From: DASUFF01 sp036274695
Lineage (GTDB): Bacteria; UBA10199; JACPAL01; GCA-016699445
Direction of reading: 5' to 3'
Assembly (NCBI GenBank): GCA_036274695.1
Contig: DASUFF010000066.1
Span: 1-8,924, forward strand
DNA: 8,924 nucleotides
Part shown: piece after piece, positions 1 to 5,881 of the stretch
Position numbering within the stretch: position 1 is the stretch's first letter
Layout: every line of letters begins with the position of its first letter
Made by a program: the position numbers and the translations under genes
Notes under the pieces: generated by a model
What the model was told of the DNA's origin: nothing
Databases searched by the model: none
What the model saw: the letters and a program-made list of their open reading frames with translations, nothing else

Positions 1-1675
1 TGACCTCGAGCGCGAGAAGGGCATCACGATCCTCGCCAAGAACACCGCGATCCACTACGCGGGGGCCGCGGCCGAGGGGCAGCCGATGACGATCAACATC
101 ATCGACACCCCGGGCCACGCCGACTTCGGCGGCGAGGTGGAACGCGGACTGAAGATGGTCGACGGCGCCATCCTCCTCGTGGACTCCTCCGAAGGCCCCC
201 TGCCCCAGACCCGGTTCGTGCTCCGGAAGGCCCTCGAGCAAAATTTAAAAATCATCGTCGTGGTCAACAAGATCGACCGCAAGGACGCGCGCCCGAAGGA
301 AGTCTTGGACGAGGTCTATAGCCTCTTCATCGATCTCGATGCCAACGACGAGCAGATCAGCTTCCCCGTCCTCTACGCCATCGGACGCGAGGGCATCGCC
401 CAGGCGACGCTCGAAGGCCGCGGCACCGACTTCGCCCCCCTCTTCGACAAGATCGTCGAGGAAGTCCCGCCGCCGCACTACGATCCCGCGGAACCTTTTC
501 AAATGCTGGTGACCAACTTAGCCTACTCCGATTATCTCGGGCGCCTGGCCATCGGCCGTATCTTCAACGGGTCGGCCAAGAAGAACGACCAGCTCGCCTG
601 CATCGGCAAGGAAGGCGGACCCCGCCCGCTCAAGGCCATCAATTTGCAGGTCTACGAAGGCATCCGCTTCCGCGACGTCGAGGCCGTCGAGCCCGGCGAC
701 ATCACCATCTTGGCCGGCATCGAGGACGTCGAGATCGGCGACACGATCTGTAATGCAGAGGCTCCGAAGGCCTTGAAGCGGATCACCGTCGACGAGCCGA
801 CCGTGTCGATGAAATTCATGGTGAACAGCTCCCCGTTCTCGGGCAAGGAAGGCAAACTGGTCCAATCCCGGAAAATCCTGGAGCGCTTGGAAAAAGAAAC
901 CCTGCACAACGTGGCCTTGAAGGTCGAGGCCGGCGAGACCGCCGACAGCTTTTTGGTCAAGGGCCGCGGCGAGTTCCAAATGGCCATCTTGATCGAAACC
1001 ATGCGCCGCGAGGGCTTCGAGGTGGCGGTCAGCCGTCCCAAAGTCATCATGAAGACGATCAACGGCGCCGAGTGCGAGCCGATCGAGCACCTCTTCGTCG
1101 ACATCCAGGAGGATTTCACCGGCGTTGTCACCGAGAAGCTGGCCCGCCGCCTGGGACGCATGATCAACATGGTCAACCACGGCTCCGGCCGCGTGCGCCT
1201 GGAATTCTCCGTCCCGTCGCGCGGGTTGATCGGCTACCGCAACGAGTTCCTGACCGACACCAAGGGCACGGGCCTGATGAACTCCTACGTCATGGGTTAC
1301 GAGCCCTACCGCGGCGATATCAAGAGCCGCGTGACCGGCTCGCTGGTCTCCGACCGCCAGGGCGAATCGGTGGCCTACGGCCTTTTCCACCTGGAGCCGC
1401 GCGGCATCCTCTTCATCGAGGCCGGCGTTCCCGTCTACGAGGGCATGATCATCGGCGAGAACAATCGCGAGCAGGATCTGGACGTCAATCCTTGCAAGGA
1501 AAAGAAGCTTTCCAACATGCGCGCCTCCGGCAAGGACGAGGCCCTGACGCTCACGCCGGTCCTCCCGATGACCTTGGAGCGCGCCATCGAGTTCATCCGC
1601 GACGACGAACAGGTGGAAGTGACGCCGAAATCGATCCGCCTCCGGAAGAACATCCTGCAAGCCAATCAACGATAA
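1..1675 (+). CDS. typA: Translational GTPase TypA/BipA (5' end outside the window)
   Basis: Ribosome-associated GTPase of the EF-G/LepA superfamily, which acts in the cytoplasm on 50S assembly and on translation under stress or cold. The reading frame is open from the first base, giving 557 codons. The family usually has about 605-615 residues, so roughly 50 are missing on the left, including the P-loop (G1). Visible motifs are the switch I segment ERE-KGITI-LAKNTA at the very start, G3 DTPGH at 104-118, and G4 NKID at 266-277. The C-terminal signature NMRASGKDEAL and then VTPKSIRLRK mark the TypA-specific end and separate it from LepA and EF-G. Two oddities: about eight extra residues (AAAEGQPM) sit between switch I and G3, and the G5 region reads YAIG where relatives commonly have YAS(A/G). 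Neither suggests inactivation. Stop TAA at 1673-1675. Identification is secure. Confidence 0.97.
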   Translation, partial: DLEREKGITILAKNTAIHYAGAAAEGQPMTINIIDTPGHADFGGEVERGLKMVDGAILLVDSSEGPLPQTRFVLRKALEQNLKIIVVVNKIDRKDARPKEVLDEVYSLFIDLDANDEQISFPVLYAIGREGIAQATLEGRGTDFAPLFDKIVEEVPPPHYDPAEPFQMLVTNLAYSDYLGRLAIGRIFNGSAKKNDQLACIGKEGGPRPLKAINLQVYEGIRFRDVEAVEPGDITILAGIEDVEIGDTICNAEAPKALKRITVDEPTVSMKFMVNSSPFSGKEGKLVQSRKILERLEKETLHNVALKVEAGETADSFLVKGRGEFQMAILIETMRREGFEVAVSRPKVIMKTINGAECEPIEHLFVDIQEDFTGVVTEKLARRLGRMINMVNHGSGRVRLEFSVPSRGLIGYRNEFLTDTKGTGLMNSYVMGYEPYRGDIKSRVTGSLVSDRQGESVAYGLFHLEPRGILFIEAGVPVYEGMIIGENNREQDLDVNPCKEKKLSNMRASGKDEALTLTPVLPMTLERAIEFIRDDEQVEVTPKSIRLRKNILQANQR

Positions 1676-1682
1676 TCCGGAC

Positions 1683-1710
1683 GTCCGCATTCGGATCTTC
1701 GGACCTTTTC
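1683..1710 (+). terminator. Weak candidate terminator after typA
   Basis: Just past the typA stop, a perfect 10-bp palindrome CGGACGTCCG (1678-1687) is followed by a second CGGAC at 1700-1704 and then CTTTTC. GTCCG (1683-1687) can pair with CGGAC (1700-1704) across a 12-nt loop ahead of the short T run. The stem is only 5 bp and the T tract only four bases, so termination would be inefficient. The rest of the 113-bp gap to the next gene holds a small A/T-ended hairpin (AATCG 1714-1718 with CGATT 1724-1728) and the ribosome-binding hairpin listed separately. No clear sigma-70 promoter was seen in this gap, so read-through from typA is possible. Confidence 0.25.
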
Positions 1711-1763
1711 GGGAATCGCTTCTCGATTTTCCTCGCGAATTTCGTGGCACGCCGCTTGCTCAC

Positions 1764-1781
1764 TCCTCCGCTTCAGGAGGA
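1764..1781 (+). promoter_or_regulatory. Hairpin enclosing the Shine-Dalgarno sequence of the M15 peptidase gene
   Basis: TCCTCC (1764-1769), a 6-nt loop GCTTCA (1770-1775) and GGAGGA (1776-1781) form a perfect 6-bp, mostly G:C stem. The 3' arm is the consensus ribosome-binding site of the gene starting at 1789, with 8 nt between GGAGG and ATG. If it folds in the mRNA, the anti-Shine-Dalgarno contact is fully occluded, which predicts low or conditional translation. The pairing is read directly from the sequence; the regulatory role is inference. Confidence 0.5.
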
Positions 1782-1788
1782 TCCCTTT

Positions 1789-2295
1789 ATGATCACCGTT
1801 TCATCCGTTCTGTCCCTGCAGGTGCCCCTGCTCCGCGACGACCGTTCCGAGGCCGTCCGCAAGGCCGATCCGAAAAACATCCTCGGTTCGGGCCAGCTTC
1901 ACCCGGTCTTCAGCCGGAAGGTCGGCGAACTGATCGACAAGGCCGCGTCGCACGGTCTCGATCTCTACGTCCAGGAGGGCTATCGAAGCCCCGAGGCCCA
2001 GGCCAAGATCCCGGCCGCCAATACCCGTGCGAAGCCCGGTTTCTCCTTTCACAACTATGGTTTGGCCGCCGATATTGTGTTCCGAAACAAGACAGGCGGA
2101 CCTTCTTGGGATGAAAAACACGACTGGAAAAAGCTGGGGGAATTGGGTAAAACAGTCGGGTTGGAATGGGGCGGGGACTGGAAGAGCATCAAGGACCGGC
2201 CTCACTTTCAATACTCGCCGCATCATGGGATCGGCGGGATCCGTCAACTTTATCAGGAGGGAGGCCTGAGACGCGTATGGGAAAACATCAAATAA
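1789..2295 (+). CDS. M15-family peptidoglycan endopeptidase (L-Ala-D-Glu peptidase/endolysin type)
   Basis: A 168-residue zinc peptidase predicted to cleave stem peptides of peptidoglycan, resembling CwlK and the T5 phage endolysin. The family core is present: EGYRSPEAQ at 63-71, FHNYGLAAD at 87-95, and GLEWGGDW at 124-131 leading to DRPHF at 136-140. Zinc ligands are expected at His88, Asp95 (spacing +7, as in T5 endolysin) and His139, with Asp136 as the catalytic acid/base three residues before the last His. All are present, so it should be active. The frame is open far upstream inside typA, but the true start is the ATG after AGGAGG (1775-1780). No signal peptide or membrane segment is visible, so export would need another route or lysis. 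The 3' end overlaps the next gene by 19 bp. Local G+C falls to 58/120 at 2041-2160. A phage-endolysin origin is possible, but no other phage gene is nearby. Confidence 0.88.
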   Translation: MITVSSVLSLQVPLLRDDRSEAVRKADPKNILGSGQLHPVFSRKVGELIDKAASHGLDLYVQEGYRSPEAQAKIPAANTRAKPGFSFHNYGLAADIVFRNKTGGPSWDEKHDWKKLGELGKTVGLEWGGDWKSIKDRPHFQYSPHHGIGGIRQLYQEGGLRRVWENIK

Positions 2296-3125
2296 CGGCA
2301 GTGATGGTGGGGCTCATGATGGCGGTCTTCGCGGTACCCGCCGTAGCCGGTGAAGAGGCACCTACCGGCCGACCTCTCACTTTTTACGGTGTGGAGATGA
2401 AGCGCGAAGATAAGATCACTCTCAATGAAGCGAAAAAGTTCGCGCGTTCCCACGGACAAGCCAATTACGTCCTCTCGAAGACTCCCCTCGTCAGCTATGA
2501 GGGAACGGGTGATGTCTTCCTCGCTTCCTACGGCCTCGATCGGGCCGAACAGGAAAAGGCGGCCGCGGAGATCCCGGGCAAAGGCAAGATCCTCGAGATT
2601 CAGGTTCTGCCTTCGGCCGTTTCCGCCAAGAAGGACGTGGGAATCTACAAGCTTCCCATCGTCAGGACCGAGGATTCGATCGGAGGAGACGTTTGGGTCC
2701 GCGCCGGCTCCAACACTCCTCAGATGATTGCAAAGGCTGTCTTGATCAGCTCAACGAGGACCGACCTCACAAACCTCTTCCGATTCATCGGATTCACCGA
2801 CAAGGAAGGGGCCTTGGCGTATTGTCTGGATCAATGCGTGCGCTACGACCTGGTCAACGGCACCAAGACGCCTTTGCCGCCCGCCAACAAGGTCGACGTC
2901 GCGGGCATTCACACGTCCGTCGACGAACTTCTGACCAAGCAGGGGGACTCCGTTTGCAAGAGCAAGATGAACGTCGATACGATTCAGAACGTGGATAAGA
3001 ACGGCTATTATCGGGGGCTCTGCACCGCGAAAGGCAATCAAGTCCTCGAGGTTCAGCTGAAGAAGTCCTCGGGGAGTTGGAAGGTGCTCAAGAGTACCTG
3101 GGAGCAGCCTCAGACGCTTCGATAA
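2277..3125 (+). CDS. Exported protein of unknown function with four cysteines
   Basis: A 282-residue protein that I do not recognise. The N-terminus is a good Sec signal peptide: Lys3/His4, a hydrophobic core at about 6-20 and a likely cleavage after AVA (residue 24) before GEE. There is no lipobox cysteine, so the mature protein should be periplasmic or secreted. The mature part has no further membrane segment. Cys183, Cys187, Cys227 and Cys249 are the only cysteines, an even number that suits two disulfides. The C-terminus (LEVQLKKSSGSWKVLKSTW) looks like closing beta strands. Start chosen at the ATG at 2277, preceded by AGGAGGGAGG (2255-2264) 12 nt upstream; a longer start at 2166 would lose the signal peptide. 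It overlaps the peptidase gene by 19 bp, so the two are probably co-transcribed and may be translationally coupled. It could be a partner or inhibitor of the peptidase, but only the gene order suggests this. Confidence 0.8.
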   Translation: MGKHQITAVMVGLMMAVFAVPAVAGEEAPTGRPLTFYGVEMKREDKITLNEAKKFARSHGQANYVLSKTPLVSYEGTGDVFLASYGLDRAEQEKAAAEIPGKGKILEIQVLPSAVSAKKDVGIYKLPIVRTEDSIGGDVWVRAGSNTPQMIAKAVLISSTRTDLTNLFRFIGFTDKEGALAYCLDQCVRYDLVNGTKTPLPPANKVDVAGIHTSVDELLTKQGDSVCKSKMNVDTIQNVDKNGYYRGLCTAKGNQVLEVQLKKSSGSWKVLKSTWEQPQTLR

Positions 3126-3690
3126 GCCCGATTTCACGTAGCCATTTCTTGATGAAGGCGACGGGGAGGCCGATGACGGCTTCTTCGTCGCCTTCGACGT
3201 TTTCGATGAAGAGCGATCGCGCCCTCCCCTGCACCGCGTAGGCGCCGGCCTTGCCTCGGGGCTCGCCGGTGGCGACGTAGGCCCGAATCTCCTCCTCCGA
3301 AGCCCTCTTAAAGGTGACGCGCGCCGTTTCCACGTGGCGGAGCGTCTCCCCCGTCTCGGAATTCAGCAGGACGACCGCCGTGTGGACCTCGTGGGTCTTT
3401 CCCATCAGGCTTTGGAGGATGGCGACGGCGTCCTCGTCGTCTTTGGGTTTTCCCAACGCCTTTCCGCCGAATTCGATCAGAGTATCCGCGCCGAGGATCC
3501 AGGCCTTGGGGCATTGAGCCCGGACGGACTTGGCCTTCTCTTCCGCGAAGATAAGGCATTCCTCCCGCGGGGGGCATGACGTCGGCGTTTCTTCGTAGAC
3601 GGGAGCAACGGTTTGAAAGGAGACGCCCAGGCGCGAAAGGAGGTCGCGGCGGCGCGGAGAGGTGGAGGCGAGATAGAGGGATTTATCCAT
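3088..3690 (-). CDS. maf: Maf-family nucleoside triphosphate pyrophosphatase (YhdE-like)
   Basis: A cytoplasmic house-cleaning enzyme that hydrolyses non-canonical or excess NTPs to NMP and pyrophosphate. The 200 residues match the usual family length. In order: ASTSPRRRDLL (8-18), GADT with the catalytic Asp69, GKP (80-82), GKAGAYAVQG (146-155) and VIGLP (172-176). The SPRR arginines, GADT rather than GSD, and Gln154 in YAVQG agree with the YhdE (dTTP/UTP-acting) subfamily, not the m7GTP-acting YceF type; that specificity is inferred from motifs. The start ATG (3690-3688) shares one base with the stop codon of the upstream gene (TAATG). No Shine-Dalgarno sequence precedes it, so termination-reinitiation coupling is likely. 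Its last 38 bp overlap the 3' end of the convergent exported-protein gene, leaving no room for a normal terminator between them. Confidence 0.94.
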   Translation of the reverse strand: MDKSLYLASTSPRRRDLLSRLGVSFQTVAPVYEETPTSCPPREECLIFAEEKAKSVRAQCPKAWILGADTLIEFGGKALGKPKDDEDAVAILQSLMGKTHEVHTAVVLLNSETGETLRHVETARVTFKRASEEEIRAYVATGEPRGKAGAYAVQGRARSLFIENVEGDEEAVIGLPVAFIKKWLREIGLIEASEAAPRYS

Positions 3691-4682
3691 TAGGAGGCGT
3701 CGGCGAGACGGCCGAGGGCGGAGGAGAGCAGGTTCGCATAATAGAGGTTGCCGGCGGGGCCGGAGCGGCGTCCCGTCGCCCGGAGACGGCTCTGAAGGGC
3801 GTCCGGCCGGAAGCCCGACTGCCGAAGCGTACGCAGGTCGTCGTCGTTGATCTTGAAATGGGCCATGAGATAAGCCCCGGTCACGAGGGCGTTTTTCCAG
3901 GTCACTTCCTTTTGAAAATCATCGAAGGCTCGAGTGAGCTCATTTTTCAATTTGGGTTGAAAGGGATTGATCTTTCGATCTTCATCCAAATCGTAGACGC
4001 AAACCGGGCGGATGGCGTTTTTCGCGGGGTCCTCGATAGCCGCCATCGCATCGTGAAGGAGGCGGGTCTCCCCTTCTTCCTCTCTTACTTCGATCACATC
4101 CGTCATGCCCGTGCGCAGGAGATCGTCGATGTGCGTGACGTTCGCCAGAAGACTCAATAGGGCGTCCAAGTCGTTGACGTCCGAAAGTTCCGGACCGAAA
4201 AGCGTCAGGTCCTGGGGAAACAGGGTGAAATCCCGTCCCTTGTCCGGATTCCCCATATAAAGGGCGGCGGACAGGAGGGTTTGGATGTCCGGCCATCGCT
4301 CCTCCAAGAAACGTAAAGGTTGGCGGAACCGCGAGGACGCCGGCAGGGAGGCGGCGTATTCCGAGATCGTCTTGGAGATTCGCTGCCGCACGTTCGAGAT
4401 CCAAGGGGGATGGACGGCCGCTTGGTACGAGCTCTCCGTGGGGTAGATATCGAAATCCTGATGGATCGATGCAAAGTAGTTCCGGTGATCCTCGACCCAG
4501 GCGGTCAGTCCCCTTTCGTCGTCTTTATGGATTCCGATGTCCATGGTCGTTCCGCTCATGTGCAGGGGAAGCCGGACATTTCCATTGGACCCGTACCAGC
4601 CCGGCACGACCGGATTGAGGAAGACCCGAGGTAAGGTGGCGATGGAGGTCAACGGCGCCATGGGAGAGAAAGCCTGAAGCAC
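3690..4682 (-). CDS. Uncharacterised 330-residue protein in the maf operon
   Basis: I do not recognise this protein. It appears soluble, with no signal peptide or membrane segment. It has an N-terminal part rich in Pro/Gly/Trp (to about residue 90), then a largely helical region with LEERWPDIQTLL and LDALLSLLANVTHIDDLLR, an acidic stretch (VREEEGETRLLHD), and a basic C-terminus around LRATGRRSGP. The start is uncertain. The frame opens with GTG at 4682; an ATG at 4661 (residue 8) is the alternative. Neither has a convincing ribosome-binding site, and a 6-bp hairpin lies just ahead of the GTG. It follows the EEP hydrolase gene by 51 bp on the same strand, and its TAA overlaps the maf ATG. The coding call rests on the long frame, a balanced composition unlike that of shadow frames, and the close operon fit. 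Function unknown. Confidence 0.75.
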   Translation of the reverse strand: MLQAFSPMAPLTSIATLPRVFLNPVVPGWYGSNGNVRLPLHMSGTTMDIGIHKDDERGLTAWVEDHRNYFASIHQDFDIYPTESSYQAAVHPPWISNVRQRISKTISEYAASLPASSRFRQPLRFLEERWPDIQTLLSAALYMGNPDKGRDFTLFPQDLTLFGPELSDVNDLDALLSLLANVTHIDDLLRTGMTDVIEVREEEGETRLLHDAMAAIEDPAKNAIRPVCVYDLDEDRKINPFQPKLKNELTRAFDDFQKEVTWKNALVTGAYLMAHFKINDDDLRTLRQSGFRPDALQSRLRATGRRSGPAGNLYYANLLSSALGRLADAS

Positions 4683-4685
4683 GGC

Positions 4686-4703
4686 GGGCTTTATCGCAAG
4701 CCC
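4686..4703 (-). other. Intercistronic hairpin between the EEP gene and the 330-residue gene
   Basis: On the minus strand GGGCTT, a 6-nt loop GCGATA and AAGCCC make a perfect 6-bp stem inside the 51-bp gap between the two operon genes, ending 3 nt before the GTG start candidate at 4682. No T run follows it, so it is not a standard terminator. It may affect transcript stability or access to the downstream start. The pairing is seen directly; the role is inferred. Confidence 0.4.
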
Positions 4704-4733
4704 ATAAATCGAGTTGCTAGCTTCCGAAGCGGG

Positions 4734-5774
4734 TTAAATATGAAAGCGCGCGAAAACGGGGTCGTGGTCGGAAAGGGAATATCCCTCCCTGGCCTGAAAA
4801 GAGTCCCGGAGCACGGCCGATTCGACTGCCGTCCAATCCTCCGTATGGAGGATGTAATCCAGGCGGCGGGCCTCGGCCTTTTGGCCCACGGGGGCGCTCA
4901 GTTTCTTCTGATAGGGATTCGGGTCCCGGTAGGTCGGCTCCCGGCCGCTGTCGATCAACGTCAGTGTGGAGAGCATCCAGGCGTGCTCCAAGGTCCCCCC
5001 CACCACGTTGAAATCGCCCAGCGCGATGACGGGATCGTCGAGGAAATCCGCCGTCCGGCGCGTCCTCCGGATCTGGTCGCGACGCGCCGCCAGGGCCTGC
5101 GGGGTCTCCCCCTCCTGATAATGCGCCAGACAGACGCGGGCCCGCCGGCCGTTGGGAAGTCGGACCGTCGACCAAAGGACGCCCTTGTCGGCCATGCGCT
5201 CCCAATCCGCTTTCAAGGGATGGCGGAGGAAGCAGGAGGACTCGATGGGGTACTTACTTAAGAACACGAGTCCCGCGCCCCAGACCGGCGCCGATCGTAA
5301 CAATGACGAGATCGCCTGCCCGATTAAGTCTTCCGAGACGAGGGCGTTTCGACCCGTGACCAGACCGGTCTTGCCCACGCTGTAATGCCGGCGCGTGAAG
5401 ACGCTGACGACGCCGTCTTCTGCGCCGCTCCGGGACGACCCGAAGAGTACCCGCCCGAGGCGGGGCCAGTCGCCGTAGGTCTTTTCGATCACGCGCCCGA
5501 TGCCGGGAGCCGCCGGAGAAACAGCGGAATACGGATAGACGTCCCGTAGCTCGTTGCGGATGAGTTCCTGGTCGTTCCCGTCCCAGATCTCTGTGAACCC
5601 CACCAGGTCGGCGTCCACGCCGCGGACGGCGTCGATAATTTGCGGCAGCCGCTCCGCGTCATGGAAATAAAAGCCGGTTTCCCGCCGCGCGCCGTTCACG
5701 AAGAACTCGGCGCCGTGCCCGAAGAGATGGGCGTTGAAGGTCAGGGCGGTGACGGTCAGAGAAGGACCCGTCAA
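4734..5774 (-). CDS. Endonuclease/exonuclease/phosphatase (EEP, DNase I-fold) family hydrolase
   Basis: A metal-dependent phosphodiesterase/phosphatase of 346 residues with the complete EEP active-site set: Asn14 in TFNAH, Glu62 in FTEIW, His218 in CLAHYQ, Asp254 and Asn256 in GDFN, Asp306 in RLDYIL, and Asp336/His337 in SDHDPV. FLSKYPI (171-177) matches the conserved strand found in sphingomyelinase-like and nuclease members. Substrate (nucleic acid, sphingomyelin, inositol phosphate or other) cannot be told from motifs. No signal peptide or membrane anchor is seen, so it is probably cytoplasmic. Glu62 and the SKYPI strand are 111 residues apart, longer than I expect for the family, which implies an insertion at about 85-165. 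The start is TTG (5774-5772), supported by GGAGG 9 nt upstream (5788-5784). It heads a probable operon with the 330-residue gene and maf. Confidence 0.9.
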   Translation of the reverse strand: MTGPSLTVTALTFNAHLFGHGAEFFVNGARRETGFYFHDAERLPQIIDAVRGVDADLVGFTEIWDGNDQELIRNELRDVYPYSAVSPAAPGIGRVIEKTYGDWPRLGRVLFGSSRSGAEDGVVSVFTRRHYSVGKTGLVTGRNALVSEDLIGQAISSLLRSAPVWGAGLVFLSKYPIESSCFLRHPLKADWERMADKGVLWSTVRLPNGRRARVCLAHYQEGETPQALAARRDQIRRTRRTADFLDDPVIALGDFNVVGGTLEHAWMLSTLTLIDSGREPTYRDPNPYQKKLSAPVGQKAEARRLDYILHTEDWTAVESAVLRDSFQAREGYSLSDHDPVFARFHI

Positions 5775-5783
5775 GTTATTATG

Positions 5784-5788
5784 CCTCC
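5784..5788 (-). promoter_or_regulatory. Strong ribosome-binding site that fixes a TTG start
   Basis: On the minus strand GGGAGG lies upstream of TTG (5774-5772), with 9 nt between GGAGG and the codon. No ATG or GTG occurs in frame before the conserved TFNAH motif, so this site supports a rare TTG initiation codon for the EEP hydrolase. TTG lowers initiation compared with ATG and may be part of expression control. Confidence 0.75.
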
Positions 5789-5789
5789 C

Positions 5790-5833
5790 AAAGCCGCTCT
5801 GAGTACGGCTTTGCCGTCTTCCCTATCGGCAAA
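5790..5833 (-). promoter_or_regulatory. Two interlocking hairpins in the leader of the EEP gene
   Basis: Reading the minus strand, TTTGCCG (5833-5827) pairs with CGGCAAA (5816-5810) over a 10-nt loop, and AAAGCCG (5812-5806) pairs with CGGCTTT (5796-5790) over a 9-nt loop. Both stems are perfect 7-bp matches. They share the AAA at 5812-5810, and the centre CGGC-AAA-GCCG can instead fold on itself, so the pairings are mutually exclusive in part. The last arm ends directly beside the GGGAGG ribosome-binding site. The geometry suits an attenuator or translational control element; function is inferred. Confidence 0.4.
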
Positions 5834-5845
5834 AACGGACGGAAG

Positions 5846-5875
5846 TTGCGCCCGCCGAATGACGCGGTGTATACG
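5846..5875 (+). promoter_or_regulatory. Candidate sigma-70-type promoter for dus, with a possible shared divergent -10
   Basis: TTGCGC (5846-5851), an 18-nt spacer and TATACG (5870-5875) form a plausible -35/-10 pair 6 nt before the dus ATG. Transcription would start at about the start codon itself, giving a leaderless or near-leaderless mRNA. The same near-palindrome read on the minus strand gives TATACA (5873-5868), which could serve as a -10 for the EEP operon. No good -35 is visible on that strand. Prediction by eye only. Confidence 0.4.
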
Positions 5876-5881
5876 TAAAAC

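Noticed and set aside
518..1750. A 410-codon open frame antisense to typA
   Set aside because: It lies in the register where its stops require TTA, CTA or TCA codons in typA, which are rare at this G+C; it ends exactly at the first such TTA (518-520). Its composition is a typical shadow.
1072..1788. Upstream extension of the M15 gene into typA
   Set aside because: The frame is open, but the extension encodes an Arg/Pro/Gly-rich shadow of typA. The ATG at 1789 has a consensus ribosome-binding site.
2166..2276. Earlier ATG for the exported protein
   Set aside because: It would bury the signal peptide 37 residues inside the protein and overlap the peptidase by 130 bp. The ATG at 2277 has its own ribosome-binding site.
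1789..3125. Reading the pair as a phage lysis cassette with the second gene as holin
   Set aside because: The second protein has one N-terminal hydrophobic segment with a clear signal-peptidase site and a 250-residue soluble body, unlike a holin. No other phage genes are present.
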